Assembly: GCA_020435965.1 (NCBI GenBank) | Contig: JAGQYS010000019.1 | Coordinates: 1-64,000, forward strand | Direction: 5' to 3' | Length of the DNA stretch: 64,000 nt | Source of the DNA: Flavobacteriaceae bacterium | GTDB lineage: Bacteria; Bacteroidota; Bacteroidia; Flavobacteriales; Flavobacteriaceae | In this document: one piece after another, positions 59,392-64,000 of the stretch | How positions within the stretch are numbered: the first letter of the stretch is position 1 | Layout of the letters: every line of letters starts with the position of its first letter | Program-made: the position numbers and the translations under genes | Notes under the pieces: model-generated | The model's database searches: none | Seen by the model: the letters and a program-made list of their open reading frames with translations, nothing else | Told to the model about the DNA's origin: nothing

Positions 59392-61851
59392 TCAGCCTTC
59401 TACATTAACCTCAACGTCTTCTAAAGCATCTAATTTAGCTTTAACTTCTTCTTCAGTTCCTTCTTCAAATGTTTCATCTTTTGTTACAGATTCTCCATTT
59501 TCAGTTGTAGTCGTTGTTACTACTGCTTTAACAGACCCATCTTCATTTTTAGTCATTTCAACTTTAACCTCTTTACTCATATCCATACCTTCAGCATCTT
59601 CCTTAGACATAAACTGAGCATCTCCTTTCACTTCATGTTTGTTGCCGTCTTTATCAACCCAAACATTTACTTCTTCATTTAAAGACATTTCAGATTCTGA
59701 ACCATGTCCTCCTAAAATCGGAGCAATTACCAATCCTACTAAACACGTTAATTTGATTAAAATATTCATTGATGGCCCTGATGTATCCTTAAAAGGATCT
59801 CCAACAGTATCACCTGTTACAGCAGCTTTATGAGCATCACTTCCTTTGTAAGTCATTTGTCCGTTGATTTCAACTCCAGCTTCAAAAGATTTTTTAGCGT
59901 TATCCCAAGCTCCACCAGCATTATTCTGGAAAATTGCCCACATTACACCACTAACACAAACTCCTGCCATATAACCTCCTAATGGTTCTGCTCCAAATAG
60001 TAAACCAATTAAAATTGGAGTAATAATTGTAATTAAACCAGGTAAAATCATTTCTTTTAATGCCGCTTGAGTAGAGATATCAACACATTTTGCATATTCA
60101 GGTGTTCCTGTTCCTTCCATAATTCCTGGAATTTCCCTAAACTGACGACGCACTTCGTGTACCATTTCCATAGCAGCTTTTCCAACCGATTGCATAGCTA
60201 AAGCTGAAAAAATTACTGGAATCATTCCACCTACAAATAACATCGCTAATACATCAGCCTTAAAAATGTTAATTCCGTCAATTCCTGTAAAGGTTACGTA
60301 AGCAGCAAATAAAGCTAATGCTGTTAATGCAGCAGATGCAATAGCAAATCCTTTACCAACAGCTGCTGTTGTATTACCAACAGAATCTAAAATATCTGTA
60401 CGCTCACGTACTTCTGGATCTAACTCACTCATTTCAGCAACACCACCAGCATTATCAGCAATTGGTCCAAAAGCATCAATAGCCAACTGCATTGCAGTAG
60501 TTGCCATCATTGCAGATGCTGCTAAAGCAACACCATAAAAACCTGCTAATTCATAAGACCCATAAATTGCAGCAGCAAAAAGAATTACTGAGGCAAAAGT
60601 AGATTTCATTCCTACTGCTAAACCAGCAATGATGTTGGTTGCAGCTCCAGTAGAACTATTTTGAACAATATCTAAAACTGGTTTTTTACCTAAAGAAGTA
60701 TAATAAGCTGTCACTACAGAAATTAATGCTCCAACAGCTAATCCAATACACGCAGCCCAGAATACATTCATAGACGACACTTCAACATAACCTTCGCCAA
60801 AAAACTTCATGTTCATTGTTTCAGGTAACATATATTTTATTAAACCAAAACTTGCAGCTAATGTTAAGATAATGGCTGCCCAGTTTCCAGTATCTAATGC
60901 TTTTTGAACTTGAGCTTCTTTAGCATCATTGTTTGAAATTTTAACTAAAAATGTTCCAATTATAGAAGCTAATATACCAACTCCTGCAATTACTATTGGC
61001 AATAAGATTGGTCCCATATTATTAAAGTCATCTGCAAATGGAGCATTCACTGACATATCTTTAATTAAGTAATTACCTAATACCATTGCAGCCAATACTG
61101 TTGCTACATAACTACCAAATAAATCGGCTCCCATTCCTGCAACATCTCCAACATTATCTCCAACATTATCTGCAATAGTAGCAGGATTTCGAGGATCATC
61201 TTCCGGAATTCCAGCTTCAACTTTACCAACCAAATCTGCACCAACGTCTGCTGCTTTAGTATAAATTCCTCCACCAACACGAGCAAATAATGCAATAGAT
61301 TCAGCACCTAAAGAGAAACCAGCTAAGGCTTCAAGAGCTACTGTCATTTCATCATAAAAAGAGGCTTCACCTACAATAAACATTTTTATAAATACAAAAA
61401 ACAATAAGCTAAGTCCTAATACAGCTAATCCAGCTACACCAAGTCCCATTACTGTTCCACCACCAAACGATACTTTAAGCGCTTGTGGCAAGCTTGTTTT
61501 AGCAGCTTCAGCAGTACGAGCATTGGCTTCGGTTGCAACACGCATACCTATGTTTCCAGCTAAAGCAGAGAAAATCGCTCCTATAATAAAAGCCACAATG
61601 ATAATCCAATGTGTTGTATCAACAAAGTAAGAAATTGCGCCAAGCGAAACAGAAGCGATAACAACAAATATTGCCAATAATCTGTATTCAGCATTTAAAA
61701 AGGCCAATGCACCTTCTTTAATTGCTTTAGAAATGCCTTGCATTTTTTCACTTCCAGCAGCTTGTTTCTTTACCCAAGCCATTTTGGTTAACATAAAAAG
61801 AAGTCCTAAAACTGCCAATGCGATTGGCACAAAAATCATATTCGATTCCAT
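59392..61851 (-). CDS. hppA: Membrane-bound, ion-translocating pyrophosphatase HppA
   Basis: A 819-residue membrane pyrophosphatase that couples PPi hydrolysis to export of H+ and/or Na+. The catalytic loops GGGIYTKAADVGADLVGKVEAGIPEDDPRNPATIADNVGDNVGD (shown only as the recognised region, about residues 193-236) and the late DTVGDPFKDTSGPS are intact. GNTTAAVGKG has Ala where K+-independent enzymes have Lys, so K+-dependence is inferred. After the last membrane helix (APILGGHG) comes a C-terminal extension of about 95 acidic residues, absent from most family members. Fifteen lysine-rich codons follow in frame after the TGA stop. It shares the locus with soluble ppa. Confidence 0.94.
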   Translation of the reverse strand: MESNMIFVPIALAVLGLLFMLTKMAWVKKQAAGSEKMQGISKAIKEGALAFLNAEYRLLAIFVVIASVSLGAISYFVDTTHWIIIVAFIIGAIFSALAGNIGMRVATEANARTAEAAKTSLPQALKVSFGGGTVMGLGVAGLAVLGLSLLFFVFIKMFIVGEASFYDEMTVALEALAGFSLGAESIALFARVGGGIYTKAADVGADLVGKVEAGIPEDDPRNPATIADNVGDNVGDVAGMGADLFGSYVATVLAAMVLGNYLIKDMSVNAPFADDFNNMGPILLPIVIAGVGILASIIGTFLVKISNNDAKEAQVQKALDTGNWAAIILTLAASFGLIKYMLPETMNMKFFGEGYVEVSSMNVFWAACIGLAVGALISVVTAYYTSLGKKPVLDIVQNSSTGAATNIIAGLAVGMKSTFASVILFAAAIYGSYELAGFYGVALAASAMMATTAMQLAIDAFGPIADNAGGVAEMSELDPEVRERTDILDSVGNTTAAVGKGFAIASAALTALALFAAYVTFTGIDGINIFKADVLAMLFVGGMIPVIFSALAMQSVGKAAMEMVHEVRRQFREIPGIMEGTGTPEYAKCVDISTQAALKEMILPGLITIITPILIGLLFGAEPLGGYMAGVCVSGVMWAIFQNNAGGAWDNAKKSFEAGVEINGQMTYKGSDAHKAAVTGDTVGDPFKDTSGPSMNILIKLTCLVGLVIAPILGGHGSESEMSLNEEVNVWVDKDGNKHEVKGDAQFMSKEDAEGMDMSKEVKVEMTKNEDGSVKAVVTTTTTENGESVTKDETFEEGTEEEVKAKLDALEDVEVNVEG

Positions 61852-61879
61852 ATTGTTTGGTTTTGTTTATTTAGCTGCG

Positions 61880-61887
61880 CAAAAGTA
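61880..61887 (-). promoter_or_regulatory. hppA -7 box TACTTTTG
   Basis: A minus-strand TAnnTTTG match 28 bases before the hppA ATG. The -33 region has no clear TTG. Confidence 0.55.
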
Positions 61888-61907
61888 GTAAATTGAATGT
61901 TAATAGA

Positions 61908-61944
61908 AAAGCCCTTTTAAAATACGTGACAAAGGACTTTTTTT
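61908..61944. terminator. Hairpin between ppa and hppA
   Basis: AAAGCCCTTT (61908-61917) pairs with AAAGGACTTT (61931-61940) apart from one position. The T-run is longer on the plus strand (seven T) than on the minus strand (four T). Only minus-strand genes flank it, so its function as a ppa terminator is uncertain. Confidence 0.45.
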
Positions 61945-61966
61945 AAAACTAATCCAATATTAATCT

Positions 61967-62494
61967 TTAAATGGTAAAATCGCCATTTACCTTGTGCTCG
62001 CTAGTCTCGTAGCGATTTACACATTTGTTTAGAATATCATAGGCTTCATCAGCATTTCCCCAACCACCAACATCAACTTTCTTTTTTTCTAAATCTTTAT
62101 ATACCTGAAAGAAGTGTTCTATTTCTTTTATTTGATGTGGATTCATATCAGACAAGTCGCTTAACTTATTCCAAATAGGATCAGACACTGGAACACATAC
62201 CACCTTTTCATCAGGACCTTTTTCGTCAGCCATGTGAAACACACCTATTGGTTTTACTTCAACTACACACATAGGAAACGTAGGCTCGCCTCCAAGCACT
62301 AAAACATCCAATGGATCGCCATCTAAGGCTAAAGTTTCTGGAATAAAACCATAATCTGCTGGATACATCATGGATGAAAACAACATACGATCAAAACGAA
62401 TTTTCTTTAATTCGAAATCATACTCATATTTATTTCTACTTCCTTTAGGGATTTCAATTAATACATCAAAACTCAATTTTCCTTTTGGGCTCAT
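61967..62494 (-). CDS. ppa: Soluble inorganic pyrophosphatase (family I)
   Basis: Hydrolyses PPi in the cytoplasm with Mg2+. The 175-residue family I enzyme has IEIPKGSRNKYEYD, YPADYGFIPETLALDGDPLDVLVLG with the metal-binding aspartates, and KDLEKKKVDVGGWG. It has a well-formed own promoter. Placement beside the energy-conserving membrane pyrophosphatase puts both routes of PPi removal next to each other, separately promoted. Confidence 0.95.
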   Translation of the reverse strand: MSPKGKLSFDVLIEIPKGSRNKYEYDFELKKIRFDRMLFSSMMYPADYGFIPETLALDGDPLDVLVLGGEPTFPMCVVEVKPIGVFHMADEKGPDEKVVCVPVSDPIWNKLSDLSDMNPHQIKEIEHFFQVYKDLEKKKVDVGGWGNADEAYDILNKCVNRYETSEHKVNGDFTI

Positions 62495-62516
62495 AACTTC
62501 TAATTTTTAAGGGCTG

Positions 62517-62547
62517 CAAAGGTATGCAACCTTTTAACTTTGAGCAA
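62517..62547 (-). promoter_or_regulatory. ppa promoter, TTG-20-TACCTTTG
   Basis: On the minus strand, TTG (62547-62545), a 20-base spacer, then TACCTTTG (62524-62517), a full match to the Bacteroidota -33/-7 consensus, with the ATG 23 bases further on. Confidence 0.75.
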
Positions 62548-62643
62548 CAAAATGATTATTGGGTTTTTAAAAAAATCAATTATCTTAGTTCATTCTTAAA
62601 AATATCTTTCATTTTATTATTGAAATTGTTTAAAACCATCATT

Positions 62644-64000
62644 ATGAATCGTTTACTTTTAATACTATCTATTGTACTTTTTACTAGCTGTAAGAACGAA
62701 AAAACACTTACTGAAGAAGAAGAACGCTGGCTACAACGAGCTGAAAACACAGAAATAATTAGAGACGATTTTGGTGTGCCTCATATTTATGGCAAAACTG
62801 ATGCTGATGCAGTTTTTGGATTGTTATACGCACAATGCGAAGACGATTTTAATCGTGTAGAGCGAAATTATATTTGGGCAATTGGAAGACTAGCTGAAGT
62901 AGAAGGCGAAGAATCCTTGTATAGCGATTTACGTGCTAATCTTTACATGACCAAAGATGAGGCAATTGAAAACTACAACAATAGTCCTAAATGGCTTAAA
63001 GAATTGTGTATTGCTTTCGCTGATGGCATCAATTATTATCTCCATAAAAATCCTGAGGTTCAACCAAAATTATTAACTCGTTTTGAACCTTGGATGCCTA
63101 TGTATTTTAGCGAAGGCTCTATTGGTGGTGATATTGAAAGCGTTTCTACTGGAAAAATAAAAGAATTTTATGACAAAACAACTGATGACAGAGTTGCTAT
63201 TAACGATGGTCTAATCCGATTGAAAGATGATGAGCCAAGAGGATCCAACGGTTTTGCCATAGCTGGTAGCAAAACAAAATCTGGTGATGCCATGTTGCTT
63301 ATTAATCCGCATACGTCATTCTTTTTTCGTGGTGAAGTACATGTTGTGAGTGAAGAAGGCTTAAATGCTTATGGAGCTGTAACTTGGGGACAGTTTTTTG
63401 TATATCAAGGATTTAATGAAAAAACCGGTTGGATGCATACTTCAACAGGCACTGATATTATTGATGAGTTTGAAGAAACTATTGTTAAAGATGGCTCAAA
63501 ATTGTCTTATAAATATGGGGAAGAATTACGTTCTATTGACTCCTTGGAAGTGACCTTAAAATATAAGAGTGAAGATGGCATTAATGACAAAACTTTTATG
63601 ACATATAGAACGCATCATGGGCCAATTACACATGCCAATGATGACAAATGGGTTGCAACAGCATTAATGTGGAGTCCAGTAAAAGCTTTGGAGCAGTCTT
63701 TTACGAGAACCAAAAAATCAAATCATAAAGAGTTTTATGAAATGATGAATATAAGAACCAACTCATCTAACAATACGGTTTATGCTGATGCAGATGGTAC
63801 TATTGCCTACTATCATGGCAACTTTATACCAAAAAGAAATGAGAAATTTGACTATAGCCAACCAGTTGATGGCAGCAATCCGGAAACAGATTGGGATGGA
63901 TTACATCCTTTAGAGGAAAATATAATGGTGCTAAATCCACCAAATGGATGGATTCAAAATTGTAATTCTACACCTTTTACAAGTGCAGCAGAGTATAGTC
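62644..64000 (+). CDS. Penicillin acylase family lipoprotein (partial, C-terminus outside window)
   Basis: An N-terminal-nucleophile hydrolase of the penicillin acylase family, open at the window edge after about 452 residues. Lipobox LFTSC with Cys16 indicates a lipoprotein. The alpha-chain-like part (AENTEIIRDDFGVPHIYGKTDADAVFGLLYAQCEDDF) is followed by Gly200-Ser201 in EPRGSNGFAIAGSKT; in the family this Ser becomes the new N-terminus after self-cleavage and acts as nucleophile. HHGPITH and NPPNGWIQNCN also match. Substrates in relatives include acyl-homoserine lactones and beta-lactams; which apply here is unknown. The ATG at 62644 is the first in frame. Confidence 0.92.
   Translation, partial: MNRLLLILSIVLFTSCKNEKTLTEEEERWLQRAENTEIIRDDFGVPHIYGKTDADAVFGLLYAQCEDDFNRVERNYIWAIGRLAEVEGEESLYSDLRANLYMTKDEAIENYNNSPKWLKELCIAFADGINYYLHKNPEVQPKLLTRFEPWMPMYFSEGSIGGDIESVSTGKIKEFYDKTTDDRVAINDGLIRLKDDEPRGSNGFAIAGSKTKSGDAMLLINPHTSFFFRGEVHVVSEEGLNAYGAVTWGQFFVYQGFNEKTGWMHTSTGTDIIDEFEETIVKDGSKLSYKYGEELRSIDSLEVTLKYKSEDGINDKTFMTYRTHHGPITHANDDKWVATALMWSPVKALEQSFTRTKKSNHKEFYEMMNIRTNSSNNTVYADADGTIAYYHGNFIPKRNEKFDYSQPVDGSNPETDWDGLHPLEENIMVLNPPNGWIQNCNSTPFTSAAEYS

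Noticed and set aside
59345..59394. hppA TGA as a recoded (selenocysteine or programmed read-through) codon
   Set aside because: No SECIS-like structure or known recoding context was seen; a recent stop mutation is simpler. Kept only as a finding about the tail.

Overview
The window is about 64 kb of low-GC chromosome from a marine-type member of the Flavobacteriaceae (Bacteroidota). This rests on a mraZ-to-murC dcw cluster in the Bacteroidota order, type IX secretion and gliding genes (porU, porV, gldJ), three GLPGLI-family proteins, a secreted repeat protein with a type IX C-terminal sorting signal, and promoters of the Bacteroidota type (TAnnTTTG). Genus cannot be fixed from the sequence. 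No tRNA, rRNA, CRISPR array, prophage or transposase gene was seen. No gene-free stretch exceeds 300 bases.

Layout. 1-11.5 kb (minus strand): dcw cell-wall/division cluster mraZ-rsmH-ftsL-ftsI-murE-mraY-murD-ftsW-[four-helix bundle/IVP gene]-murG-murC, with murC cut by the window edge. 11.7-16.4 kb: alpha/beta hydrolase and engB, a PafA-like phosphatase, and an MlaE/MlaF lipid transporter pair. 16.4-19.6 kb (minus): sprT-like protease, mannose-1-phosphate guanylyltransferase and a DUF389 membrane protein. 19.6-25.4 kb: MFS transporter with a D-threonine-aldolase-like PLP enzyme, a COG4705-type membrane protein that looks like an inserted gene cassette, SDR plus M28 peptidase, and an AraC-type regulator. 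25.6-32.8 kb (minus): FG-GAP T9SS cargo with a cadherin-like lipoprotein, two unknown envelope proteins, and a LytS/LytTR-like two-component pair. 33-44.8 kb: pdhA/pdhC, cdd, porV and porU (minus), divergent from gldJ and murF (plus). 44.9-54.6 kb: M28 peptidase, three GLPGLI proteins around a TonB-receptor-like barrel, then a divergent sensor kinase/response regulator. 54.6-64 kb: an unknown secreted protein with deoxynucleoside kinase, a lipoprotein, an S9 peptidase, membrane and soluble pyrophosphatases, and a penicillin-acylase-family lipoprotein that runs off the end.

How the genes work together. The left part makes lipid II and the division machinery; murF lies apart, next to gldJ. PorU and PorV form the attachment complex that processes and anchors T9SS cargo such as the FG-GAP protein, and GldJ supports the gliding/T9SS motor. 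The GLPGLI/barrel/two-component block looks like one envelope-sensing locus with a triple GTTAA operator between the divergent genes.

The most unusual signal is small repeats that have become part of genes. A heptamer-repeat-flanked IVP cassette supplies the murG start codon. A palindromic repeat encodes an N-terminal extension of MurD. Two copies of a REP-like element lie in frame in the linkers of the pyruvate dehydrogenase E2 subunit. A nested inverted-repeat element after murF and a putative cassette around the COG4705 gene also stand out.
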